From NCBI GenBank assembly GCA_023055355.1, contig JALJCS010000037.1, forward strand, positions 4,960,001 to 5,024,000: DNA of 64,000 bases, written 5' to 3'. The notes beneath the pieces are model-generated. The model made no database searches and had not been told where the DNA came from. It worked only from the letters and a program-made list of their open reading frames with translations. Source of the DNA: Agelaius tricolor. Its lineage: Eukaryota > Chordata > Aves > Passeriformes > Icteridae. Position numbers and translations under genes: made by a program. The first letter of the stretch is position 1, and each line of letters begins with the position of its first letter. Shown piece after piece: positions 50,271 through 59,399 of the stretch.

Positions 50271-50409
50271 AGGAGGAGGAGGAGGAGGAGGAGGAGGAGG
50301 AGGAGGAGGAGGAGGAGGAGGAGGAGGAGGAGGAGGAGGAGGAGGAGGAGGAGGAGGAGGAGGAGGAGGAGGAGGAGGAGGAGGAGGAGGAGGAGGGGGA
50401 GGAGGAGGA
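50271..50409. repeat. (GGA)n microsatellite, about 139 bp
   Basis: About 46 GGA units with a single GGGGGA interruption near 50395-50400. It is the longest simple repeat in the window and a strong polypurine tract. Confidence 0.97.
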
Positions 50410-50984
50410 CGGGGCTGTATCACTGCCCATCCTCATCCTGGACCCGCTCTTCCAGCCAGATGCTCCAATCGAGCTCCCAGTTGCTCAGCTGCCATTTTCA
50501 AACAAACCAGTGTAGTTTTGGACACAGATCCAGACCAAGCTGGCTATGAACTCCAGCCCTTGTACTGCCCCACACCACAGGAATGCTTCTCCCACAGGGC
50601 AGGGTCACTGCTCACAGTGAGGGGAGAGGAGAGAGGTGTCTGTTGAGGAGGGACATTTGCATCAATCAGGGGCTGTTTGCTCCCTGGGGAATAGCCTGGG
50701 ACCAGACCTTTCCCATCAACCTGCCAATATGTGGGCATGACCCTTTGGCAAATGAGCTTCTATCACTCACCAGGCATGTGTCCCATGGGGGCTATGGCCG
50801 TGTCACCCCCAAGCCTGCTTAGATCCCAGGGTTGTCCCCATGGAGCAGTCAGCAGGTACAGAGGCCACTCCTGGTGGGCTGTAATGAGTCTTTCCGGGGG
50901 AACTGTGCAGTGGGAGCAGTGGGATGACATGTCCCCATCCCACAGTCACCACAAAGGAGTGGCCATGCAGTGCAACCAAACAGA

Positions 50985-51157
50985 TTGGCCAGAGCAGCTG
51001 TGGCTGCCCCTGGATCACTCGAAGTATCCAAAGCCAGGTTGGACAGGGCTTGGAGCACCGTGGGATAGTGGAAGCTGTCCTTGCCCATGGCAGGGGGTGT
51101 GACAAGATGAGTTTTAAAGGTCACTTCCAACCCAAACCAGTCTGTGATTCTGTGGTA
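50985..51157 (+). mobile_element. CR1 LINE 3' fragment
   Basis: Blocks 'gctgtggctgcccctggatc', 'aggttggacagggcttggag', 'ccttgcccatggcagggggt', 'gagttttaaaggtcacttcc' and the tail 'tctgtgattctgtgg' are in consensus order. It is 5'-truncated. Confidence 0.92.
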
Positions 51158-52439
51158 AGTGGCCCCAAGAACCATGTGTCTCAGGAGATGGCAATTTCCT
51201 AGCACCAAAACCCTGCACTGACACTGGATTCAATCCTGGAGCTCATTCAGATGATCCAGGACAAAATAATTATGACCCAAAGGCAGGGAGGCTGGCCCAG
51301 GGCACATAAAACCAAGGTCTGTATCTCCAACCAACCCTATCAGCACCTGCAAAGTGAAGATATGATCCCTCCAGGTGCCCGTTTTCCAGGACCAGAAGCC
51401 CCACAAGCAGCTGCCAGCACACCAGGTCAGGGAAATGTGATGGTGTCAGTTTAGCAGAACACAGGTTGGAGCCATGGTAGTTTGGAGAATGTGTGCTCAG
51501 TGGCCACAGGGACATCAGTCAAGGCGTTGCCTTGGCATGGCCTGGCAGCCTTGAGACACTGGTGCAGCCAGAGATCCCTGTCTGTGGCATCAGGCAGGAA
51601 TTCTGCAGCTCCAACTGTGTCCCAGCTGGTGGCCTTTTGCTCCAGGAGCACTTTTGTGCTGTCAGACACCGAGACCACAGGCTACCTCAGAAGAGCTGCA
51701 GCATTTCCAGCAGGATAAGGACTGACAAGATGGGGCACTGGAGTGGTTAAAGGCCAAGCTGCAGTAAGATAACCCAAACTGTACAGCACAGCATCACATT
51801 CTCCAGCCCAGGGACACCTCTGCCTGTGGGGTGTCCCAGAGGACAATGACTACGTGTAGTGTTATGACCCTGCTTGAATCTTACTCAGGTTTTAAACCCT
51901 GTTTGTCACAGGCTGGGAGGGACCATGCAGAGCAGCATCTACAGTGACATCCGTGGGAAGTGGCAGTCCCCAGACCATGTTCCTGCAGTGGCCCCTGTGG
52001 TGTGGGAGTCCCAGGAGGATACCCTTGTCTACAGAACTTTCCAAACCACTCGTGAGAGCTTTTCTTGTGGTGCTGTGCTCCCTGCAGAGGACACGGGGCA
52101 CCCACACATCTTCACTGCAAGAGCATGAAGTTTCCCTTGCAAACCCCCAGCTCTGGCCTCAGGAGCTCTGCCTGCAGGGCTGGCAGGGTCCCAGCCCACA
52201 CAGGCAAAGTCTGGGTGCCACCGAAGGCACCTGGTGTGCGATGTGTCCATGGGGAAAGCATGAGGCAAATCCCACGGTCACCCCCCTGCTTGTGCAGCTC
52301 TCAGACCACACGGAGGAGGGGTGTCCCCTCCTGAGACCCCCCTCGACCCCTTCCCCACCTCATCCCCACAGGGATCCCCTTTCTGTCCCCAGAGGTGACT
52401 CCGCACAAGGGAGGCTGTTCCCACGCAGCAGCCACAGCC

Positions 52440-53260
52440 CCGGGTGGGCTCCCTGCATCCCTACAGCCCCATCTCCGCGGTGGGGCGGGCGGCACCGGCC
52501 GAGCCCCGCGCTTCCCCATCGGGGCTCCGGCAGCCGCTCTGCCAAAGAGCCGGGAGGCGAAGCGGCGGCGTGGCCAGCGGCGGAGGAAACCTTCGCGCTT
52601 CCTCCGGCTCCGGGGAGCCGAGCGGGCAGGGCGCTCTCCCTCGCACGCCTTTCGCTGCGGCTCTGCGCTGGGAAGAAAAGCTCCCGTCTTTCCCACGCTC
52701 TCCGACACATTTTAATGAATTAAGTGGGGGCACGCCCCCTCGCCGCCTGCCCCGGATCCGTCCCCCCGGCTCTCCGGCTCCCTGCAAGGAGGCCTCGGGG
52801 GGTGGCTGGACTCTCGCTGGCCGGGAGGATGGGCACGACCCGCTGGGGTTTTTTGGAAGAGGGCTGCGACGTGCCCAGCCCAGCGCGCCCAGTCCCGAGG
52901 CGGCTCTGAGCCCCGCCGGCGATGCCGGTGGCAGCCGGCCCTTCTCCCTCCCGCAGGCTCTCACGGGCACGGGGAAATTTGGCCGTCACGTCTCCTGAGG
53001 AGGGGAAATTTGTTCCGCACCTCTCGGCGTGACCGTTCGCTTAAGGCATCGCAGCTCCGGGCCCTTCCCCGCCTCCCGCCACGTCTTCCCCTCGCCTCAG
53101 AAGGGAGCGGGTAAATCACTGGGTGGGACTACTGCTTTTGCAGGGCCCCATAAAGCGAGGGCAGGGGCCTCCCAGCGCCGGCCGCGGCCCCTGACAGCCT
53201 GACAGCCCCTTCGCAGCCGGCGGGCAGCGGAGCCGTGCAGGGAGCCCTGGCCCGGCCGTC
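52440..53260. promoter_or_regulatory. CpG island upstream of NRARP
   Basis: Dense CpG over about 800 bp, roughly 2.8-3.5 kb upstream of the predicted NRARP start. There is no recognisable coding exon, and open frames on both strands reflect composition. It could be an NRARP enhancer or an unannotated noncoding-RNA promoter. Confidence 0.45.
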
Positions 53261-53353
53261 ACACCGCTCCCGGTTCCTCTCCGGTTACAGAGCTGAGTAC
53301 AAACTCGAGCTGAAATGCAGCTTTTCAAATCTTTTTATTTCCCGTTTCCCTCT

Positions 53354-53372
53354 CCCCCCCCCCCCCCCCCCC
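53354..53372. repeat. Poly-C tract, 19 bp
   Basis: Nineteen consecutive C within a pyrimidine-rich context. Confidence 0.95.
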
Positions 53373-54374
53373 TTGCTTTTTGGCTCTTTCCCATCCCTCT
53401 CTGGCCTCGTTCCCAGACCGAGTCCTGCCCCCACCTGCCGGTCCCGAACATTTGCATGGCTGGGTCCCTGCCCGCGCTCTTTTTCTCACCAATGTCACTG
53501 GCAAATGCAGATTTGCTTGCAAGGATGTAACTCTGGCCAAGCCCCAGACCGGGGAGGTGTGAGCAATTCCCACTCTCCCACGGCTCGCTCACAGGGCTCT
53601 ACACCTCGCAGAATACGGCCAGTAAAGACACAAAATCAGCTGTCCCAGGATATTTAGGAGTAAATAGGAGAGGGCGAGCCAGGCAAAGCAGAGCCCCGAC
53701 ACCCAGGCCATCGCACCTACGTCCGTCAAAGCTGCCGCCCGACCCCACTCCCTTCCCTTTTCCAGCTTTGTCGTGATGGGTTTGCTGGGATTAGTGTCCG
53801 GGTACGGTCACGGGCTGCTGTGGCTCCGGCGCTACCCGCACGCTATTTGCGCTGCCGGGCTGTGCCGGCCCCCGGGCACCACCGGAGCTGCCGTGAGTTA
53901 CCGTGAGTCACGGCACGTCCCGCCGCTCGCCGCGGCGAGCTGACACAGGAGACAGGGCAGGGATTGCCGCTGGTGATTCCCGCTGACACCGTGGCTGGGG
54001 TGATGGGGACAGAGCCACCGCCTGCTGCCCGGCACGGGGCCCTCCGGGGGACGGGACAGAGGCGGGGGGGACGCCTATTCAGTGTCCACGGCCAGACCTG
54101 GCTCTTGCACGGACCCTCAAAGCTTCGAGCGCTGAGCCCATCTCAGTGCCCTGTGCTGGCGCTGCAGAGGCCCCAGCGGCGCAGGGACATCCTGGTAGAA
54201 GCTGCACAGGCACAGGAGAGCAGAGGGGGGGGGTCTGCAGCCCCCAGCAGCAGTAACATTCCAATCCCTCCTATTCCGTGAGAACGATGGACCGCAACAC
54301 ACTCACATTAGAGAGGTGTGACCGGGGCAGCTCTGGCCGGAGGAAGCCAAACAGTCAGACAGAGACTAGACAGA

Positions 54375-54625
54375 TGGAATTGGGATAGAGATTGGGATGA
54401 GAGGGGCACGGGTGAGGAGATGGGGATGTGGATTGAGATGGGGATGGGTGGATGGGGATTGGATGGGGCTGGGGATGGAGATGGGGATGGGGGTGGGGAT
54501 GGGGGTGGGGGTGTAAATGGGCATAGGATGAGGGTGGAGACAAGGACAGGATGGAGATGAGGAGATGGGAGTGGAGATGGGGATGGATGTGAAGATGGGA
54601 ATGGGGATAGGGATGAGAAGAACTA
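54375..54625. repeat. GGGATG/GAGATG minisatellite
   Basis: Units of 6 bp (GGGATG, GAGATG, GGGGTG) recur irregularly over about 250 bp. Confidence 0.85.
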
Positions 54626-55618
54626 GCTGCAGAAATTGACTTAGAAAAGCAGACCCCTTATGGGAGGAGAATGAGGAGCTTCTTCAACAACTCCTTACAG
54701 CCTAAATCCAGGTGGGATGAGAAGGACCCAGATGGGGCAGGAGTGTTCCCAGACTACTCCAGCTGCTGGGAAAAGCCACGGGAACAGGCGGTGGGGCAAG
54801 TCACACTCGGAGCTCAAGGCCACTATCCTCCAGCTGTGCGACAGACACTCCGTGATGGCACATTTCATCTGCTGGGGCTGAATTTAGCAGTAGGCGGATT
54901 TCTCCCTTTCCCTTCCCAAAAGGACACGCCAGCAGTGCCAGGTGACAGCAGCTTGCCACCCAGCTGCCCCGGCGCGGCTGCTGTCACCTCGGTTTATGAC
55001 ACGCTCCTTCCTCTCTCCCCGCACCTCCCGCCCTCTCCTGCTGACCAAATGCCCGGCAGGCGGTGGGAGCTGGCCCGGGAGCGCCGCTTCCCACCTGGAC
55101 TCGCCGTTTGCTCCCAGGGACCAAATGGGAACAGGAGGAGGGTTGGGGTGGGGGTGGCCAAGAGAGCCCCCCCCCCTCCCCCCGGAGGGTCCCCTCAGCA
55201 TCGTTTTTGGTTGATGCACTGCTTTCGGGATTTTTTCCCCCGTTTTTCCGCTTCCCTGTGGTGTCCACAGCTCCCAGAACTCCCGCACCAGGAACATGGT
55301 CATCGGCTGGCCGATGAAGCCCCGGGCAGGCGAATTGAGCCACTCCAGGGCTGGCAGTACATGGTTGTACAGGGCTGTACAGCTGCATCTTTTCCGCCTT
55401 AAATCAATCTCACCCGTGGGTCCCTAAAACCCGGTGCAGCCCCCCCTGGGAGCCTGCAGAGGCGCTGGACCCCCCGAGCTGAACGCCCTGTTCTGCTCTG
55501 TGACCCGTCCCTGTTGGCTCACGGGGACACAAGCCCGCAGGAACACGGTGTCACCCCAAATCGGGGGTAGCCGCAGCCCCTTGGTGACCGTCATTCTTGC
55601 GGGTCCCGACTGCGGGGC

Positions 55619-55700
55619 CCGAGCCGAGCCGAGCCGAGCCGAGCCGAGCCGAGCCGAGCGGAACAGAGCGGAACAGAGCGGAGCCGAGCGGAGCCGGGAG
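55619..55700. repeat. (GAGCC)n/(GAGCGGAACA) repeat upstream of NRARP
   Basis: Eight GAGCC units pass into two GAGCGGAACA units and then GAGCC/GAGCG again, about 250 bp upstream of the predicted transcription start. Confidence 0.93.
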
Positions 55701-55900
55701 CGCGGCCCCCGAGCGGGGCCGGGCAAAGCCAAGGCGGGAGCGCCCCCCATCGCCCCCTCCCTCCCTCGCAGCGCCCGCGCCTGTCCCGCTCACCCCGCGG
55801 AGGGGGCGTGGCCTCCCCGTTCTGCCACGCCTCCCGCGCCCGTTCGGGCCAGTAGGCGCGCGGCTCTCGGCCCCGCCCCCGCGGCGCGTCAAGGCCGTGC

Positions 55901-55931
55901 CATTGTTATGCAAATAAAAGGGCGGGTAAAA
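55901..55931 (+). promoter_or_regulatory. NRARP: NRARP core promoter: SOX-POU composite plus TATA-like
   Basis: CATTGTTATGCAAAT at 55901-55915 is an exact match to the SOX2-OCT4 composite element (SOX half CATTGTT, octamer ATGCAAAT, no spacer). It overlaps a TATA-like ATAAAAGG (55914-55921 region), with a second TAAAAGG at about 55926. By usual spacing transcription would begin near 55940-55960. The start site is inferred, not observed. Confidence 0.65.
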
Positions 55932-55944
55932 GGCGCGCGCGGGC

Positions 55945-56133
55945 CGGGGCGCTGCAGAGCTGCGGGGCGCGGGCAGCGGAGGAGCGAGCGCAGAGCGGCG
56001 GTGCCGGGGCCCGGCAGCGGCGGCACCACAGCCCAGCCCCGGCAGCGGCCGCAGCACCGCCCGCCCGCCGCCGCATGCCCGGGCGGGCGCCGCCGTCGCC
56101 GTCCATGCGGGGCGGCGGGGCCGAGGCGGCGGC
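55945..56133 (+). other. NRARP: NRARP 5' UTR (predicted)
   Basis: The segment from the predicted start to the NRARP ATG is about 75-85 percent G+C. It contains the short upstream ORF listed next. The 5' limit is approximate. Confidence 0.5.
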
Positions 56134-56137
56134 ATGA
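56075..56137 (+). CDS. Upstream ORF overlapping the NRARP start
   Basis: An ATG at 56075 opens a 20-codon frame (second in-frame ATG at 56105) whose TGA stop at 56135-56137 overlaps the NRARP ATG at 56134-56136 as ATGA. It lies inside the predicted 5' UTR. The peptide is Gly/Ala/Pro-rich and probably not functional in itself. The arrangement would favour leaky scanning or termination-reinitiation, limiting NRARP translation. The start contexts are moderate (CCGCATGC and GTCCATGC). Confidence 0.55.
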   Translation: MPGRAPPSPSMRGGGAEAAA

Positions 56138-56487
56138 GCCAGAGCGAGGTGTCGCCGTGCGCGGCGCCGCCGCCGCCCCCCAGCCAGCGGGTGTTCCAGG
56201 AGGCGGTGCGGCGCGGCAACACCAAGGAGCTGCAGTCGCTGCTGCAGAACATGACGAACTGCGAGTTCAACGTCAACTCCTTCGGGCCCGAGGGGCAGAC
56301 GGCGCTGCACCAGTCCGTCATCGACGGTAACCTCGAGCTCGTCAAGCTCCTAGTCAAGTTCGGCGCCGACATCCGCCTGGCCAACCGCGACGGCTGGAGC
56401 GCCCTGCACATCGCCGCTTTCGGGGGCCACCAGGACATCGTCCTCTACCTGATCACCAAGGCCAAATACTCCGCCGGCGCACGGTGA
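56134..56487 (+). CDS. NRARP: Notch-regulated ankyrin repeat protein
   Basis: This intact single-exon frame of 117 residues begins MSQSEVSPC and ends KYSAGAR. From about residue 18 to 111 it is nearly identical to vertebrate NRARP. A basic amphipathic helix (QRVFQEAVRRGNTKELQSLL) is followed by NMTNCEFNVNSFGPEGQTAL. Two ankyrin repeats then read GQTALHQSVIDGNLELVKLL and GWSALHIAAFGGHQDIVLYL. NRARP is induced directly by Notch and binds the Notch intracellular domain-RBPJ complex in the nucleus, promoting loss of the Notch fragment. It also affects Wnt signalling through LEF1. Mammalian NRARP is 114 residues. The extra length here is a short proline run (APPPPPPSQ) near residues 10-17. The ATG is in the context GGCGGCATGA. 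It has no introns, as expected. Confidence 0.98.
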   Translation: MSQSEVSPCAAPPPPPSQRVFQEAVRRGNTKELQSLLQNMTNCEFNVNSFGPEGQTALHQSVIDGNLELVKLLVKFGADIRLANRDGWSALHIAAFGGHQDIVLYLITKAKYSAGAR

Positions 56488-57560
56488 TGCCGGGACTGCC
56501 CCCGCTGCGCTCGCCCGCTGATGCCGGGACCGCTCGCCCGGTGATGCCGGGTCTCCCCCACCCCGCGTTCCCCCGGCCATGCCGGGGACTCTCCCCGCTC
56601 CCCCGGCCGCCAGAGCTGCTCCCGCCCCCGCCCGGGGCGGGTTTGGCGAAGATTTGGGGCCCCACGCAGAACACGCCACATTTTTAAGTTTTTTGGTTGT
56701 TTGTTTGTTTGTTTGTTTTAATCTTCCAAGGTTGTTTCCTACTGTAACGTGGGTTTTTTCCTCCATCTACCTCGACTGCACTCACAGTATTCACGATTTC
56801 AGTTTGACATCTGGGCAGATGCTTTAACACCCCCCGCCCCGTTCCCTCTCCGCTAATATTTAATCCCCCTCCCCGCCCTCCTTGTTCCCGACCCTCCCAT
56901 TTAAAGTGTTCTGGCTCAGAAACTAATTCATTTCAACGCCCCCCAAAAGCCACCCCGCAGACCCCCACTGCTGCTGGGGTCCCCTCTCCGGTGCCGGCCC
57001 CGGACCCGGGTCCGATGCCCCGTCCATGGGCAGGGGCTCCCGGCCGGCCGCGGCCTTCCTGGCGAGGAGGAGCAGGAAAGTCTTCCTCTCCAAGGTTTTC
57101 CCACTGCTGACTTTTTTTTTGTCGAGGCGACTCCGTTGGAATATGACAGACGTGGTTTTCTCACCCCGATTGCTTCTGGGTTTGGTTGATTTTGCGTTGG
57201 GTTTTCTGCTTTGGTTCTTCATTGGGTGTCCGAAGAAAGTCTGCATCCTCACCCACTCCACGAATCTGTTTAGCACACGTGAGATCCCAGGAAAAGACAT
57301 TGAGTCCTTGTGGTTTTGTGTGTAAAGGGGGATTAGCAAATCCTGGACTGTTTTAAAAAAAAAAAAGAAATAAACTCTAGAGGCAGAGGATTTGCTTTTG
57401 CACAGAAAAGGGGCGCGAGCGCTCTCTGCTGCCTACAGAGATGCTGGAAAACTACTGAAAAGAGTTTGGGAACTTTATTTTTTCTTTTGGTGAAACTTGG
57501 ATAACACTTCTCAATGCAGAACGATTCACTTGATGTACGTACACTCACCCACCTTTAATA

Positions 57561-57590
57561 GGAGATATATATCCCACCATATATATCTTT
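57561..57590 (+). promoter_or_regulatory. AU-rich hairpin in the NRARP 3' UTR
   Basis: The arms AGATATATAT (57563-57572) and ATATATATCT (57579-57588) pair perfectly across a 6-nt CCCACC loop, with two further G-U pairs possible at the base. It could be a structured element or a chance TA-repeat palindrome. Confidence 0.5.
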
Positions 57591-57909
57591 ATAAAGGAAA
57601 GGGAGAAAGCAGAGCAAGCCACCCGAAGGCGCATTTTGAAGTGACTGCACGTATAATCGCAAATGCTGCTTTTTTATTGCTATGGCACAAGAACATCCAT
57701 TTGGAAAATGCGGAAAAGTTCAGAAGTCTCCTTTCTCCCGCTGGTCTTTCAGCCCTCTTCTCGTCTGCACTAAAGCCATCCGTATCACTGCCATCTCCCT
57801 GCTTTTTCCTCTCTTGCTCCCTGCACCCAAACCATTCTGATTAAAAAAGAGAAAAGAAAATAGTTACCTGCTGGTTTATTGGGGTTGTGTCTTACCTATT
57901 TATCATGTC

Positions 57910-57917
57910 TGTATATA
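57910..57917 (+). promoter_or_regulatory. Pumilio recognition element TGTATATA
   Basis: It exactly matches UGUANAUA, the Pumilio core, inside the NRARP 3' UTR. Confidence 0.45.
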
Positions 57918-59357
57918 TTTGTGGGTGAAGATTGTGAGCCTGGTTTTGTTTGAAGCTGATGGTGAGTGTTTCAAAAATATGGTTTGGGATATATGCCTTT
58001 TTTTTTTTTTTTTTTTTTGTTCATTTTTTCTTTTCCTGGTCTTAAAACTAAAAAAAAAAAAAAAAACAAAGCCCTAGGGTCTGCCCTGATTATTTCCCAT
58101 TGCACTGAATATTCTGCTTTGTCTCTGATAATTTCACCTGCAGTTGTTTGTGTTTTGTTGGGTTTTTCATTTGTTTTTGTTCTTTTTCCACTTCAACAAT
58201 TTGAGATGATTTTAAAAGCTCTAGATTTAAAGAAGAAAAAAAGCCCTGTCAAAAGTGTCTACTGTTATTGCTGTAATTTGCAAAGAACTGCTTGGCCGAA
58301 GTCTTTCTGTGAGCATGGAAGGGGGTGTCCAGAACTTCCACTGGTGCTTCTGTGCGATAGTTATGGGGTGGGAACAGGACCTTTCCTAGTGAGGTTTTAT
58401 CGTTGTTACCAGATGGTTGCACATTATTTTTTTTTTACGTAAATGGATTTGCCACAATGAAATGTCATAACATTTATGACATGATATTAAAAAGTGTATT
58501 GTAAAGCCAAGTTCTAGATGGATTTTTAAAAAGAAATCTTGGTTATAAACCCAGTCTAAAGGGAGCTCTGTCCAGTGTTGTAAAGACAACATGATGTAAC
58601 CCATATTTATATTTTTATAAAATACCTATTAAGACTGTGAATCTCCTGTGTGAATTGCTGGGTGAGTTGTTTAAGAAAAGTATTGTTCCTTTTCAGCCTC
58701 CTGGAGCTTTAGACACGCTGAAATTTTTGGGAAACTGTACGTCGGGGAAGGGGGTTTGCTCTGAAATTGTGAGTTGATGTATTTTTACATCCCTTTGTAT
58801 TTTCCTGAAAAGCTGCTGCCCTTCCTAGTCCCTAGAGTTTCAATTTTCTATGCAACCCCCACACCCCCGTCTCTCTTGATCCTGAGAAGTAAAAGGGATG
58901 CAGATTGATTCAAATTGAAATGAGGGTCCCCCCACCCCCCTTGTTGGCTCATCGTGCTGCTGACCCTTCACGCCAAAACGGGGAGTACAAGGAAAAAAAA
59001 AAAAAAAAAGAGGCAGGTGGGGGAGGCTGTTTTGTGCATGACTGGTTGCCTTCCAGCAGTCATCTTTTTAATTATTATTGTTATTTTTGTAAGAAGAATA
59101 TATTGATAATGTCAGTGAAATAAGCAGACATTGAAGCTGATGCACAGATTGCTCCAGAAAGGAGTTTTTCTGTAGATTTTTCTTTAGATGCAAATACCTT
59201 TTTTAATTATGTTAATTAATGTTAAGAATTTTTAGGCTTATATTGAAGCTGTATGTGGGTCACTATATGATCATTTCTAACTGGATAAAGTCTGTACAGT
59301 ACAGCATATTCCTGAGTGTATGATATAGACGTGTAGCCCCAGAGTGCGAAATTTATA

Positions 59358-59363
59358 AATAAA
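59358..59363 (+). terminator. NRARP: NRARP polyadenylation signal AATAAA
   Basis: AATAAA is followed after about 20 bases by an A run (probable cleavage zone 59381-59395). A GT-rich downstream element, GTTTGTTTTGTTTGTTC, follows at 59396-59412. This is a textbook arrangement. Confidence 0.85.
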
Positions 59364-59399
59364 TTTTTCATTGATCTTTTTATAAAAAAAAAAAAGTTT

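Larger units (their letters stand above)
47640..55440. other. EXD3-NRARP intergenic region
   Basis: No gene was recognised. It contains AT-rich CNE-like blocks at 48585-48665 and 49535-49680, a GGA microsatellite (50271-50409), a CR1 (50985-51157), an exact RBPJ-type CGTGGGAA (51952-51959), CpG-rich blocks at 52440-53260 and 53790-54080, a poly-C run (53354-53372) and a GGGATG minisatellite (54375-54625). Confidence 0.7.
55780..56660 (+). promoter_or_regulatory. NRARP: NRARP promoter CpG island
   Basis: Very high CpG density covers the core promoter, the 5' UTR, the whole coding exon and the first part of the 3' UTR. GC boxes (CCCCGCCCCC at about 55871-55880 and GGGCGG at about 55919-55925) flank the SOX-POU/TATA core. 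Confidence 0.85.
56488..59385 (+). other. NRARP: NRARP 3' UTR, about 2.9 kb
   Basis: A long AU-rich segment after the CpG island ends with a canonical polyadenylation signal at 59358. It has no repeats apart from A and T homopolymers (57997-58018, 58051-58066, 58996-59010), and its length matches the long single-exon transcript known for NRARP. It contains a Pumilio-type TGTATATA (57910-57917), an AU hairpin (57561-57590) and scattered ATTTA pentamers (about 57898, 58470, 58603), consistent with rapid turnover of a feedback regulator. Confidence 0.8.

Noticed and set aside
54671..55402. 243-codon + frame upstream of NRARP
   Set aside because: No similarity to any family I recognise, and poly-Pro/Gly segments from GC-rich sequence.
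55551..56438. 295-codon minus-strand frame and the 298-codon + frame across the NRARP promoter
   Set aside because: Both are shadows of the NRARP CpG island. The true frame is the conserved one at 56134.
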